Positions 1 to 6,630 are shown, numbered from the stretch's first letter. The stretch is 10,452 bases of DNA from Chloroflexota bacterium (GCA_012798275.1 JAAZNO010000628.1:1-10452), one strand, 5' to 3'. Numbers and translations: made by a program. Notes: generated by a model not told the origin, from the sequence alone.

Positions 1-1
1 C

Positions 2-310
2 ATCGAAACGTTCGACCCGCTGTTGGGGATCTATGCCGCCGTGACCCGGCGCCACGAGCGCGATGGCGCTCCCGGTCCCGAAGGCTGGCAGCCGCAGGAA
101 CGGCTCACGCTGGCCGAGGCCATCGAGGGCTTTACCGGCGGTGCGGCCTATGCCAGTGGGCAGGAGCGGTACCTGGGGCGTTTGCTGCCGGGGTATCTGG
201 CGGACCTCGTGGTTCTGGATCGGGACATTTTTGCGGCGCCGCCCGAGGCGCTGTTGGAGACGCGCGTGCAGCGGGTGATGGTCGGCGGGGAATGGCGCTA
301 CGCGGCTTGA
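2..310 (+). CDS. Amidohydrolase, YtcJ-like (C-terminal part only)
   Basis: The open frame enters from the left edge of the window and ends at TGA 308-310, leaving about 102 C-terminal residues. The tail has the usual end of metal-dependent amidohydrolases of the Amidohydro_3 / YtcJ group: an IETFDPLLGIYAAVTRR segment, a helix LTLAEAIEGFTGGAAYASG, then GRLLPGYLADLVVLDRDIF and VQRVMVGGEWRY. The last two are the C-terminal beta-sandwich strands typical of the superfamily (G-x-L-x-x-G-x-x-A-D-L-V-V-L-D). The metal ligands and catalytic residues lie upstream and cannot be seen, so the substrate is unknown; family members hydrolyse amide or related C-N bonds in small molecules. TTG at 23 is in frame but is not taken as the start, because the homologous region continues upstream to the window edge. 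A strong terminator follows 38 bases after the stop. Confidence 0.85.
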   Translation: METFDPLLGIYAAVTRRHERDGAPGPEGWQPQERLTLAEAIEGFTGGAAYASGQERYLGRLLPGYLADLVVLDRDIFAAPPEALLETRVQRVMVGGEWRYAA

Positions 311-348
311 GGCGCAGATTCGGGCGCGATCGAGAGTCACACAGACCA

Positions 349-386
349 ACGGGGCGGGAAGTACACTTCCCGCCCCGTGCGTTTTT
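349..386 (+). terminator. Rho-independent terminator of the amidohydrolase gene
   Basis: A perfect 13-bp GC-rich stem (349-361 pairing with 366-378; left arm ACGGGGCGGGAAG) closes a 4-base loop. GCG and five Ts (382-386) follow. It lies between the amidohydrolase stop (310) and the stop of the convergent coiled-coil gene (400). On the minus strand the hairpin is followed by TTGGTCTGTGTG rather than a clean T run, so it may end the opposing transcript only weakly. Confidence 0.85.
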
Positions 387-399
387 CAGATCAGACGGC

Positions 400-1611
400 T
401 TACAGCAGGTCTTTGCGATTCTCCTCCGCAAAACGCCGCAGGGCTTTGAGGCGTTGCGCGGGTATTTCCTGATCGGCGATGGTTTTGTCGCGCACGAGAT
501 TGGCCCAGCGCTCTGCCGCTTGCTGGAATTCGTTCCACAGCGCGCCGATTTCATCGAAGTACAGCTTCGAGATTTCATCCAACTGCGCCAGGCGCTTGAT
601 GAATTCCTGATCGGCGAGGTCCTCGCGGCGCCAGCGGTCTTCCTCGGTGATGAGACGCTTCTGCCAGTCGCGGGCGAAAGCGGCCTGCCATTCCTCCCAT
701 TCGCGCTTCAGACGTTCCTCGTTGAGCCGCTGCATTTCGGCGATCTCGTTCTGACGCTTCTCCAGGCGCACCCGGAAGGCCTCGAGAGCGTCGAGCGCTT
801 GCTTGTTCTGATTGAAGAGCAGGGCGTATTTCTGGGTCTGTTCGACCAGTCGGGCCAGTTCTGTCTGAACCTGGGCGGCCTGATCCAGGTATTGCCGCAC
901 GCGCTGTTCGCGTTGGAAATCGGCCACGCGCAGTTCCTCGATCTTGGGGTCGTAGGATTTGGCGATCTGGACGGCTTCTTCGATGCGGGCGGGCAATTTA
1001 CGGAAACTGTCTTCGAGGCGCAGCAGCTTTGCGTTGAACTCGTCAATGGCTTTGCGCAACGGCGGCAATTCGCCCTCCAGGGTCGCCATACGGCGGGTGT
1101 CGGCGCGTCGCTGCTCTTCCAGATAGACGACGGCCTGCAGCCGATCGTCGGTGCGTTTGGTCAGGTCGGCTACCGCGCCGGTGAGTTGTTGGAGCTGCGT
1201 CTGCAATCGTTGTTCCCCCGCGGCGCGGGCTTCGAGCATTTCGGGAAAACGCAGGGTGTGCCGATAGCGTTCGTCTACGGTGATGATTTCCTGCGACAAG
1301 GCCTCGATTTCGGCGCGACGGAGACGTTCGGATTCCAGTTTTTCCCGGCGTTGCGTTGCCTTGAGCTCCTCGACAGCGGCGGTGAGGTCCCGATGGGTTT
1401 TCTCGATCATCGCGGGATAGTCGTCCGTGCGGCGGACATCGGTCACTGCCTGCGCCAGATCGCGCCGCAGGGTGTCTAACTCGCGCGCCTGTGCCTCGAG
1501 GGTCAAGGCCTGTTGTTCGGTACGCTCTTGCAGGGCGGCAATGAGCGCTTTGTCCTTCTTGCGTTCCTCGTCCAGCCACCGCACCATCTGTTCCAGTTGT
1601 GAGAGCTCCAT
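400..1611 (-). CDS. Coiled-coil protein of unknown function
   Basis: The gene encodes 403 residues that are almost wholly Glu/Gln/Arg/Lys/Leu/Ala-rich with heptad-like spacing, for example in residues 1-60, 75-115 and about 255-330. Glycine is very rare and I see no cysteine. There is no signal peptide and no membrane segment, so it is probably cytoplasmic. The N-terminus MELSQLEQMVRWLDEERKKDK and the charged C-terminus are distinctive, but I recognise no catalytic motif or named family; structural or SMC-like scaffold roles are only guesses. ATG 1609-1611 is chosen because GGAGT lies a few bases upstream (1617-1621) and the coiled coil begins at once. A good sigma70-type promoter lies about 180 bases upstream (1790-1818), giving a leader of about 170 nt that contains repeats. 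The gene follows metH on the same strand but probably has its own promoter. It converges on the amidohydrolase. Confidence 0.85.
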   Translation of the reverse strand: MELSQLEQMVRWLDEERKKDKALIAALQERTEQQALTLEAQARELDTLRRDLAQAVTDVRRTDDYPAMIEKTHRDLTAAVEELKATQRREKLESERLRRAEIEALSQEIITVDERYRHTLRFPEMLEARAAGEQRLQTQLQQLTGAVADLTKRTDDRLQAVVYLEEQRRADTRRMATLEGELPPLRKAIDEFNAKLLRLEDSFRKLPARIEEAVQIAKSYDPKIEELRVADFQREQRVRQYLDQAAQVQTELARLVEQTQKYALLFNQNKQALDALEAFRVRLEKRQNEIAEMQRLNEERLKREWEEWQAAFARDWQKRLITEEDRWRREDLADQEFIKRLAQLDEISKLYFDEIGALWNEFQQAAERWANLVRDKTIADQEIPAQRLKALRRFAEENRKDLL

Positions 1612-1623
1612 CGTTACTCCTTC

Positions 1624-1659
1624 GAAAATGGCCCCGAATGCACACGAATTTCACGAATC
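1624..1659. repeat. 9-nt tandem repeat module A, copy 1, next to the ribosome binding site
   Basis: Read on the minus strand (the sense of the coiled-coil gene) this is three degenerate 9-nt units, starting GATTCGTGA then AATTCGTGT, followed by GCCATTTTC directly before the AAGGAG of the gene. The same module with ATCCGTG units lies at 6264-6300, in the same position before coaX. ATCCGTG/ATCTGTG-type motifs are, from memory, a recurrent intergenic repeat in several phyla, with no agreed function. Confidence 0.7.
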
Positions 1660-1702
1660 AAATTAGAAATTCCTGGCCCCCGGGGCTGCGACGTCCTCAA
1701 AC

Positions 1703-1720
1703 ACCGCGCTTCAGCGCGGT
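1703..1720. repeat. Hairpin module B, copy 1 (7-bp stem, TTCA loop)
   Basis: ACCGCGC and GCGCGGT pair perfectly around TTCA, followed by TGGCT. Closely related sequence occurs at 6394-6417 and 6582-6603. On the minus strand the loop reads TGAA. It lies inside the predicted 5' leader of the coiled-coil gene. Confidence 0.7.
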
Positions 1721-1730
1721 TGGCTCGTGT

Positions 1731-1750
1731 CGAACCGGTGAGCCGTTGCT
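1731..1750. repeat. 20-nt box C, copy 1
   Basis: This box matches 6631-6650 at 17 of 20 positions, with the shared core GAGCCGTTGC. In both places it follows a module B copy and precedes a short tandem array. No coding potential or known site was recognised. Confidence 0.55.
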
Positions 1751-1755
1751 GCTCT

Positions 1756-1787
1756 TACGTTCGCACCTTCACACCTTCCCACATTCA
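1756..1787. repeat. Octanucleotide array D1, four units at exact 8-nt spacing
   Basis: Units begin at 1756, 1764, 1772 and 1780. On the minus strand they fit a loose consensus NGAANGTG (for example GGAAGGTG, TGAAGGTG). The array starts about 3 bases past the predicted -10 box of the coiled-coil gene, so it covers the first transcribed bases. Similar units lie at 7279-7310, at the start of the ecfS transcript. Confidence 0.65.
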
Positions 1788-1789
1788 TC

Positions 1790-1818
1790 AGTATAGCATG
1801 AGAAGAAGAATTTGACAA
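1790..1818 (-). promoter_or_regulatory. Sigma70-type promoter for the coiled-coil gene
   Basis: On the minus strand TTGTCA (1818-1813) is separated by exactly 17 bases from TATACT (1795-1790); each box has 5 of 6 consensus bases. The predicted transcription start is near 1783, giving a leader of about 170 nt with repeat modules A to D. The promoter lies about 57 bases or more past the metH stop. Confidence 0.6.
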
Positions 1819-1875
1819 GAATGGAACTTCCCCCAATCGGGCCGATTCGACTTCAACCGGAGGAAAATCCTCGAC

Positions 1876-4800
1876 CTAAGGCACGTACCGCGCCGCCGGA
1901 TGAGGCACGACCATCGCGGCGGTGCTGTGCTCAGGGATGAGCTGCCCCGCCGCAGAAAGCCGCATCCCCAGCGCCGCCTCCGCCGGCAGCAGCCCAAAGA
2001 GGATCCGATGCCCCTCCAGGTCGGGACAGGCGGGATAGCCCCAGGAGTAGCGCTTGCCCTGGCCCTCCGCCAATCCAAGCTCGCGGCGGATGCGACGATG
2101 CATCCATTCCGCCAGCGCTTCGGTGGTCTGCGCCGCCAGCCCATGGACGAAATAGGCGGCGCTGTACGCGCCACTCGCCTCGAGCGCCCCGAAACGCTCC
2201 GCCGCCCCCGCGCCCACCGTCACCACCTGGAACGCTGCCACGTCCACCGCGTCGTTCGTCACCGGCGCGAAGTAATCCGCCAGGCACAGGCACGCCTCGC
2301 CCCCCCTCAGCCGCGGGAAAGTGAAACGGGCAATCTCGCGCCGCGCCTCCGGCTCCCGTGGATCATAGACCCGCAGCGTCTCGCCCTCCGACGCGACAGG
2401 AAAATAGCCGTAGAGCGCCTGCGGACGGAGATACGACGCCGCCGGCCACATTTCCGCCAGCCGCGCCTCGAACTCAGCCTGCAACGCCTCCCACACCGCG
2501 CCGGTCGCCCCCCGCGCGCCCCACCCCACGCGATAGAGACTTTTGCGATCCAGCAGCTCGAAGAGCTCCTCGCGGGGAATTTCCGTGAGAGTGCGGTAGC
2601 CCCAGAACGGGGGAGAAAGCGTGACGGGAGAATGGGAAGAGAGGGGAATGGGAAGAGGCGCCGAACCACAGCCCGCACAAATGGCGCAACTCCCTTGCAC
2701 CTCCGCTCCCCTGCCTCTCTGCTCCTCCGCTACTCCGCTCCCCTGCTCTTCACCGTGCGCGTGCTCCGCCGGCGCCGGCTTGAAGAGGACGATGTGTTCC
2801 AACACCTGCAGCGCCTCGAAGGCGTCCTTGCAGTAATAGACCCCGCCGCGATAGAGTTCGCCGCCTTCGGGGACGGCAATGCGCTGCGCGAAGGCCGGGT
2901 TGATCGCCGCGCCCCCCACCAACAACGGAATCTCCAGTCCGCGCCGCTGCAGCTCCTCCACCGCGCGCGCCATCTCCCGGCTCGTGGCCACGAGCAGCGC
3001 GCTCAGGCCGATGGCGTCCGCCCCCCATGCCACCGCCTGATCGAGAATCACGTCCACCGGCACCTGCTTGCCCAAATCATGGACGGTATAGCCGTTGTTG
3101 ACGAGGATCGTCTTCACCAGGTTCTTGCCGATGTCATGTACATCGCCGAAAACGGTCGCCAGCACCACCACGCCCTTGGAGGCGCCCTCCGCGCGGTCCA
3201 GCGCGCCCTCCAACCGCGCGACGGCGGCCTTCATCACCTCGGCGGATTGCAACACGAAGGGCAGGATCAACTCCCCCGCGCCGAAACGGTCGCCCACTTC
3301 CTTCATCGCCGGCAGGAGAATGCCGTTCAGCACTTCCAGCGGCGGATGCGTCGCCAGGCAGGCTTCCACCAACGCCTCCACGCCCTCACGGCGACGGCGC
3401 AACACCGCCTCGTAGAGCTGCGCGGCGGGATCCTGGGGGACGGACTCCACAGCCGCCGCGGCGCGTTCGCCCTCGAAAGCCGCAATGAACTCCGCCAGCG
3501 CCTCCGGGCGACGGTTGAAGATCACCTCATCCGCCAGAGCGCGTTCGGCCCACGGAATATCGGCATAGGGCGTGATCTGCGCCGGATTGACGATGGCGAC
3601 GTCGAGGCCCGCTTCCACGGCGCGGAAGAGGAACACGCTGTTGAGCACCCGTCGCGCGGCGGGACGCAGCCCGTAAGAGACGTTGCTGACGCCCAGGTTG
3701 GTGAGCGCGCCGGGCAATTCCGCCTTCAGACGCCGCAACGCCGTCAGCGTTTCGAACGCCGCGCCCGCGCTCTCCGGATCCCCCGTCGCCAGGGTGAAGG
3801 TGAGCGGATCAAAGATCAGCGCGTGCGGCGGCAGGCCGATTTCGTCCACGGCGAGGGCGTACAGACGCCTGGCCACGGCGAGCTTGCGTTCAGCAGTTTT
3901 CGCCATGCCCGCCTCGTCTATCGTCAACGCGATCAACGCCGCACCGAACTCCCGCGCAAGGGTGAGGATCTCCCGCGCCCGCGCCTCGCCGCCCTCGAGG
4001 TTCACGGAGTTGAGGATCGGCCGACCGGGATAGCGTTGCAACGCCGCCCGCATCACCGCCAGATCGGTCGTGTCCAACATCAACGGCGCCGGCGTGTTGC
4101 GCGCCAGCAGCGACACGACATGCGCCATCGTCTCAGCCTCGTCAGCGCGCTCCGTCAGCGCCACGCACACGTCGAGGACGTGCGCGCCCGCGTTCACCTG
4201 CTCCTCGGCCAGCGTCACCAGGGCGGGATAGCGCTCCTCGAGCACGAGGGTGCGCGCGGCCTTGGACCCCTGCGTGTTGATGCGCTCTCCGACGAGCAAC
4301 GGACGCGGCTCCTGCTGCAACGCCACCGCCTGCACGCCGCTGGCGAGATAGGGCAAAGCGGCAGCGCCATCAAACCCTATCTTATCGGCTCCGCCACTCC
4401 TCTGCCCTGCCGCTCCGCCTGCCAACGCCTGACGCAGCGCCGCGATGTGCTCCGGGCCGGTTCCACAGCAACCGCCTACCGCGCGGACACCCCACGCCAC
4501 AAACTCCACCATCGCCGAGGCGAAGATCTCCGGTGCCAGCGTGTACACTGCCTTCCCGCCGACGTTCTCCGGCATCCCGGCGTTGGGCATCACACAGATG
4601 GGCCGGGGGCTGAGCACGGCCAGCCGCCGGACGGCGTCGCGCATTTCCTCCGGGCCGGTCGAACAATTCATACCGAGCACGTCCACGGGCAACGCGGCGA
4701 GCGTCACCGCCACCGCGGCGATGTCCGGGCCGGTCAGCAGCCTGCCGCTCGCGTCGAGCGTCACCTGCGCCTGCAATGGCACCCGCAGGCCCAGGCGTCG

Positions 4801-5376
4801 GAACGCGCGCCAGACGCCCTGGATCGCGGCCTTGAGTTCGAGGAGATCCTGCTGCGTCTCGAGCAGCACCACGTCCACCCCGCCCTCGAGCAGGCCTTGC
4901 GCCGCCTCAGCGTAGACGTCCACCAGCAGGTCGAAGCTCGTCGCCGCACCCTCTTCCAGAGAAAGGAGCCGTCCCGTCGGCCCGAGGGACCCCGCCACGA
5001 AGCGCGGCGTCCCCGTCTCCGCCGCGACCCCGTCGGCAACGCCGCGTGCCAGCTGTGCAGCGCGCCGGTTGAGCTCCATGACCAGGTCCGCCACGCCAAA
5101 CTCCGCCAGCGTCAGCCGATTGGCGCGGAAGGAATTCGTCTCCACCGCCTCAGCGCCGGCCGCGAAATACGCCCGGTGCGTCGCCTCGACGAGCTCCGGG
5201 CGATGCAACAACAGCATCTCGTTCAGGCCCTCGGTGCGCGGCCCCCCAAAATCCGCCGCCTGCAACGGCGTCCGCGCCAGGTAGGTGCCGGTCGCGCCGT
5301 CGAAGAGGACGACATGATCCTCCAACGCATCGAGATATCCTCGCCGGGTGAAAGGCATCGCAAAGGGATCAGGCAT
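1876..5376 (-). CDS. metH: Cobalamin-dependent methionine synthase
   Basis: Transfers a methyl group from 5-methyltetrahydrofolate through protein-bound cobalamin to homocysteine, giving methionine; cytosolic. The 1166 residues hold all four modules. The homocysteine domain (about 1-317) has zinc ligands Cys238 (GMNCST) and Cys303/Cys304 (GGCCGT). The pterin domain (about 355-625) carries ERINTQGSK and VSNVSYG. The B12 module (cap about 650-725, binding fold 733-870) has GDVHDIGKN, with His747 as the lower cobalt ligand and Ser792 in GLSALL. The SAM-binding reactivation domain (about 924-1166) has DYFAP and RYSWGYPACPDL. ATG 5374-5376 has GGAG 8 bases upstream. Oddities: the linker at 873-923 is translated tandem-repeat DNA, a smaller similar stretch covers 318-331, and the reactivation domain (about 243 residues) is shorter than the roughly 330 of E. 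coli. The 80-base gap to coaX suggests co-transcription. Confidence 0.97.
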   Translation of the reverse strand: MPDPFAMPFTRRGYLDALEDHVVLFDGATGTYLARTPLQAADFGGPRTEGLNEMLLLHRPELVEATHRAYFAAGAEAVETNSFRANRLTLAEFGVADLVMELNRRAAQLARGVADGVAAETGTPRFVAGSLGPTGRLLSLEEGAATSFDLLVDVYAEAAQGLLEGGVDVVLLETQQDLLELKAAIQGVWRAFRRLGLRVPLQAQVTLDASGRLLTGPDIAAVAVTLAALPVDVLGMNCSTGPEEMRDAVRRLAVLSPRPICVMPNAGMPENVGGKAVYTLAPEIFASAMVEFVAWGVRAVGGCCGTGPEHIAALRQALAGGAAGQRSGGADKIGFDGAAALPYLASGVQAVALQQEPRPLLVGERINTQGSKAARTLVLEERYPALVTLAEEQVNAGAHVLDVCVALTERADEAETMAHVVSLLARNTPAPLMLDTTDLAVMRAALQRYPGRPILNSVNLEGGEARAREILTLAREFGAALIALTIDEAGMAKTAERKLAVARRLYALAVDEIGLPPHALIFDPLTFTLATGDPESAGAAFETLTALRRLKAELPGALTNLGVSNVSYGLRPAARRVLNSVFLFRAVEAGLDVAIVNPAQITPYADIPWAERALADEVIFNRRPEALAEFIAAFEGERAAAAVESVPQDPAAQLYEAVLRRRREGVEALVEACLATHPPLEVLNGILLPAMKEVGDRFGAGELILPFVLQSAEVMKAAVARLEGALDRAEGASKGVVVLATVFGDVHDIGKNLVKTILVNNGYTVHDLGKQVPVDVILDQAVAWGADAIGLSALLVATSREMARAVEELQRRGLEIPLLVGGAAINPAFAQRIAVPEGGELYRGGVYYCKDAFEALQVLEHIVLFKPAPAEHAHGEEQGSGVAEEQRGRGAEVQGSCAICAGCGSAPLPIPLSSHSPVTLSPPFWGYRTLTEIPREELFELLDRKSLYRVGWGARGATGAVWEALQAEFEARLAEMWPAASYLRPQALYGYFPVASEGETLRVYDPREPEARREIARFTFPRLRGGEACLCLADYFAPVTNDAVDVAAFQVVTVGAGAAERFGALEASGAYSAAYFVHGLAAQTTEALAEWMHRRIRRELGLAEGQGKRYSWGYPACPDLEGHRILFGLLPAEAALGMRLSAAGQLIPEHSTAAMVVPHPAARYVP
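2610..2748. repeat. Octanucleotide arrays inside metH, encoding an interdomain linker
   Basis: Two arrays with exact 8-base periodicity sit within the metH frame. At 2685-2748 there are eight units; read on the sense (minus) strand they resemble GAGCGGAG, TAGCGGAG and GAGCAGAG. At 2610-2657 the arrangement continues with units such as GGGAAGAG and AGGGGAAT on the plus strand, so purine and pyrimidine strands are swapped. A spacer of about 27 bases separates them. Together they encode residues about 877-923, a low-complexity stretch (EEQGSGVAEEQRGRG... then PLPIPLSSHSP) between the B12 and reactivation domains. No stop codon interrupts the frame. Confidence 0.8.
4384..4423. repeat. Degenerate octanucleotide array in the metH first interdomain linker
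   Basis: On the sense (minus) strand five 8-base units can be laid out, such as GAGCGGCA, GGGCAGAG and GAGTGGCG, resembling those at 2685-2748. They encode residues about 318-331 (GGAAGQRSGGAD), just after the homocysteine domain and before the pterin domain. The array is shorter and more degenerate than the one at 2610-2748, so chance GC-rich sequence is possible. Confidence 0.45.
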
Positions 5377-5401
5377 TCGTCAGTCTCCAGGATGAATAAA
5401 T

Positions 5402-5454
5402 TGTGGGTTGTGGGTTGTGAATGGTGAGCCGTGAACTTCTCACCGCTCACGGCT
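5402..5454. repeat. Heptanucleotide array and inverted repeat between coaX and metH
   Basis: From 5402 five units of exactly 7 bases follow each other (TGTGGGT twice, then TGTGAAT and related units, to 5436). The last units form an 8-bp perfect inverted repeat, AGCCGTGA (5427-5434) with TCACGGCT (5447-5454), loop 12 bases. It begins 3 bases past the coaX stop on the minus strand. There is no T run, so it is not a canonical terminator, though it could stabilise a transcript end. The same heptamer type lies at 6657-6684 in opposite orientation. Confidence 0.6.
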
Positions 5455-5456
5455 TA

Positions 5457-6248
5457 CTACTCCCGGCTCCTGGCATTCCGCAGAGCGATCAAACGCATCC
5501 CGTTGAGCGTGTGCCAGGGATCATAGACCTCGAAGCACGCCGTCAACGGCGCGATGAATGGCCCCAGGCCGCCGGTAGCGACGACCGGAATCGGCCCGGC
5601 AATTCCCCGCTCCGCCATCTCCTGCCGGATGCGGGTGATGAGGCACTCAATCAGGCCCAGATACCCCACCATGATGCCGGCGCTCAACGCCGAGACGGTG
5701 TCGGTGCCGATGGCGGACTCGGGCAGCTCCAGCGCGATCTGCGGCAGCTGTGAGGTGCCGCCGGCCAGCGAAGCCGCCATCAGATTGGCGCCCGGCGCAA
5801 TCGCCACGCCAAGGAATTCCGCGCGGTCCGACACCGCCACAAACGTCGTCGCCGTGCCGAAATCCACGGAGATGCACGCGCCGCCGAAGCGAGCATAGGC
5901 CGCGACGGCGTCGGCGATCAAATCGGCGCCCACTTCCGCCGGATTCTTCACCCGGAACGTCAGCCCCGTCTCCACAAGATGGCTGATGACCAACGGCGTG
6001 CGCCCCGTCTGCTTCTGCAACATCTGCTCGATCTTCCACGTGACGGGCGGCACGACGCTGCCCAGGACCACCTGCTCGAATTCCACCGTGTCGAAGGCCG
6101 CCTCGCGCAGAAAAGCATGGAAGAGCAGCCCGTACTCGTCGGGCATCTTCTCCTTGACCGTCTGCACGCGCCAGTGATGGATCCACGACTCGCCGTCATG
6201 CGCGGCGAAGACGATGTTGGTGTTGCCGATGTCTACCGCCAAAAGCAT
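5457..6248 (-). CDS. coaX: Type III pantothenate kinase
   Basis: Phosphorylates pantothenate to 4'-phosphopantothenate, the first step of coenzyme A synthesis, in the cytosol. The 263 residues match the usual family length of about 255. Motifs in order: phosphate loop DIGNTN (6-11), SVVPP (64-68), NPAEVGADL (102-110), DFGTATTF (129-136), IAPGANL (150-156), GGTSQLP (163-169), the second phosphate motif ATGGLGPFIA (224-233), and C-terminal DPWHTLNGMRLI (243-254). ATG 6246-6248 follows GAGGAG at about 8 bases. The family usually reads GADR at the catalytic Asp, but here it is GADL (Asp109 kept, Leu110 in place of Arg), which could change substrate handling. The gene lies between an ECF S component and metH, all on the minus strand. 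Its leader is long and repeat-rich. Confidence 0.92.
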   Translation of the reverse strand: MLLAVDIGNTNIVFAAHDGESWIHHWRVQTVKEKMPDEYGLLFHAFLREAAFDTVEFEQVVLGSVVPPVTWKIEQMLQKQTGRTPLVISHLVETGLTFRVKNPAEVGADLIADAVAAYARFGGACISVDFGTATTFVAVSDRAEFLGVAIAPGANLMAASLAGGTSQLPQIALELPESAIGTDTVSALSAGIMVGYLGLIECLITRIRQEMAERGIAGPIPVVATGGLGPFIAPLTACFEVYDPWHTLNGMRLIALRNARSRE

Positions 6249-6263
6249 AGAAGCGTCTCCTCG

Positions 6264-6300
6264 GAAAATGGCTCACAGATGAACACGGATTTCACGGATC
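6264..6300. repeat. 9-nt tandem repeat module A, copy 2, next to the coaX ribosome binding site
   Basis: On the minus strand there are three 9-nt units (GATCCGTGA, AATCCGTGT, then TCATCTGTG), followed by AGCCATTTTCC and the coaX GAGGAG. It aligns with 1624-1659 over its full length, including the CATTTTC that abuts the ribosome binding site. Confidence 0.75.
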
Positions 6301-6393
6301 AGAAAAGTAATGCAAACTTCAGGCTGCCCTCAAGCTGCCCCGGAATGAATTTCGGGTCTGACAGGTCCAGTTCGCTGAAGCGAGCTCCCTAAA

Positions 6394-6417
6394 CAGCGCG
6401 CTTCAGCGCGGTTGGCT
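6394..6417. repeat. Hairpin module B, copy 2
   Basis: CGCGC (6397-6401) pairs with GCGCG (6406-6410) around TTCA, followed by GTTGGCT. It shares GCGCTTCAGCGCGGTTGGCT with 1705-1724. It forms the left edge of the palindromic block. Confidence 0.65.
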
Positions 6418-6581
6418 TCCCCCCGCGCACGCGGGGGAAAGGGGAACTTTTTTGTGGGATTTTGCAGGCGGGCGGCGCCCGCCTGCAAAAAACCTTTATT
6501 TTTTCTCCCCCCCTTCCCCCGGTGGAGGGAGGCCGGGGGGGAATGGGGAAAATCCCGTTTATTACCGGATTATTTTTTAAA
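6416..6581. repeat. Palindromic GC-rich block of about 165 bp flanked by module B copies
   Basis: The centre is a perfect 14-bp stem with a 3-base loop: 6460-6473 pairs with 6477-6490 (left arm TTTTGCAGGCGGGC). Outside it, GGGGGAAAGGGGAA (6433-6446) can pair imperfectly with the C/T-rich run at 6503-6520. Each side carries a further hairpin: CCCCCGC/GCGGGGG at 6420-6437 (loop 4), and an imperfect one about 6507-6550. Module B-like sequence flanks both ends (6394-6417 and 6582-6603) in direct orientation. The central stem starts with T4 and ends with A4, so it is not a standard terminator in either direction. The matching leader at 1624-1787 lacks this block, so it may be an insertion. Confidence 0.6.
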
Positions 6582-6603
6582 CTTCAGCAGCGCGGTTGAC
6601 TCC
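6582..6603. repeat. Module B-like copy 3, right flank of the palindromic block
   Basis: CTTCAGCAGCGCGGTTGACTCC matches 6401-6420 apart from a 3-base CAG insertion and a few substitutions. The hairpin is weakened, so this copy looks degenerate. Confidence 0.5.
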
Positions 6604-6630
6604 TGCCAGGCCAGGAATTCCATCCCCAGC

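Noticed and set aside
292..1479. A 395-codon open frame on the plus strand opposite the coiled-coil gene
   Set aside because: It runs through the terminator at 349-386 and is antisense to a frame with its own promoter, ribosome binding site and coherent coiled-coil composition.
1900..5427. A 1175-codon open frame on the plus strand, opposite metH
   Set aside because: It is codon-aligned antisense to metH. TTA, CTA and TCA are rare in this GC-rich gene, so the reverse complement lacks stops. Its protein is Arg/His/Gln-rich with no recognisable domain, while metH has all its catalytic motifs.
5377..5456. Cobalamin or SAM riboswitch before metH
   Set aside because: Only 80 bases lie between coaX and metH, filled by a heptamer array and one 8-bp hairpin. 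There is no B12-box or SAM-box-like core.
6460..6490. Rho-independent terminator for ecfS
   Set aside because: The 14-bp stem is strong, but its arms begin with T4 and end with A4 and no immediate T run follows on the minus strand. It is recorded as part of a palindromic block instead.
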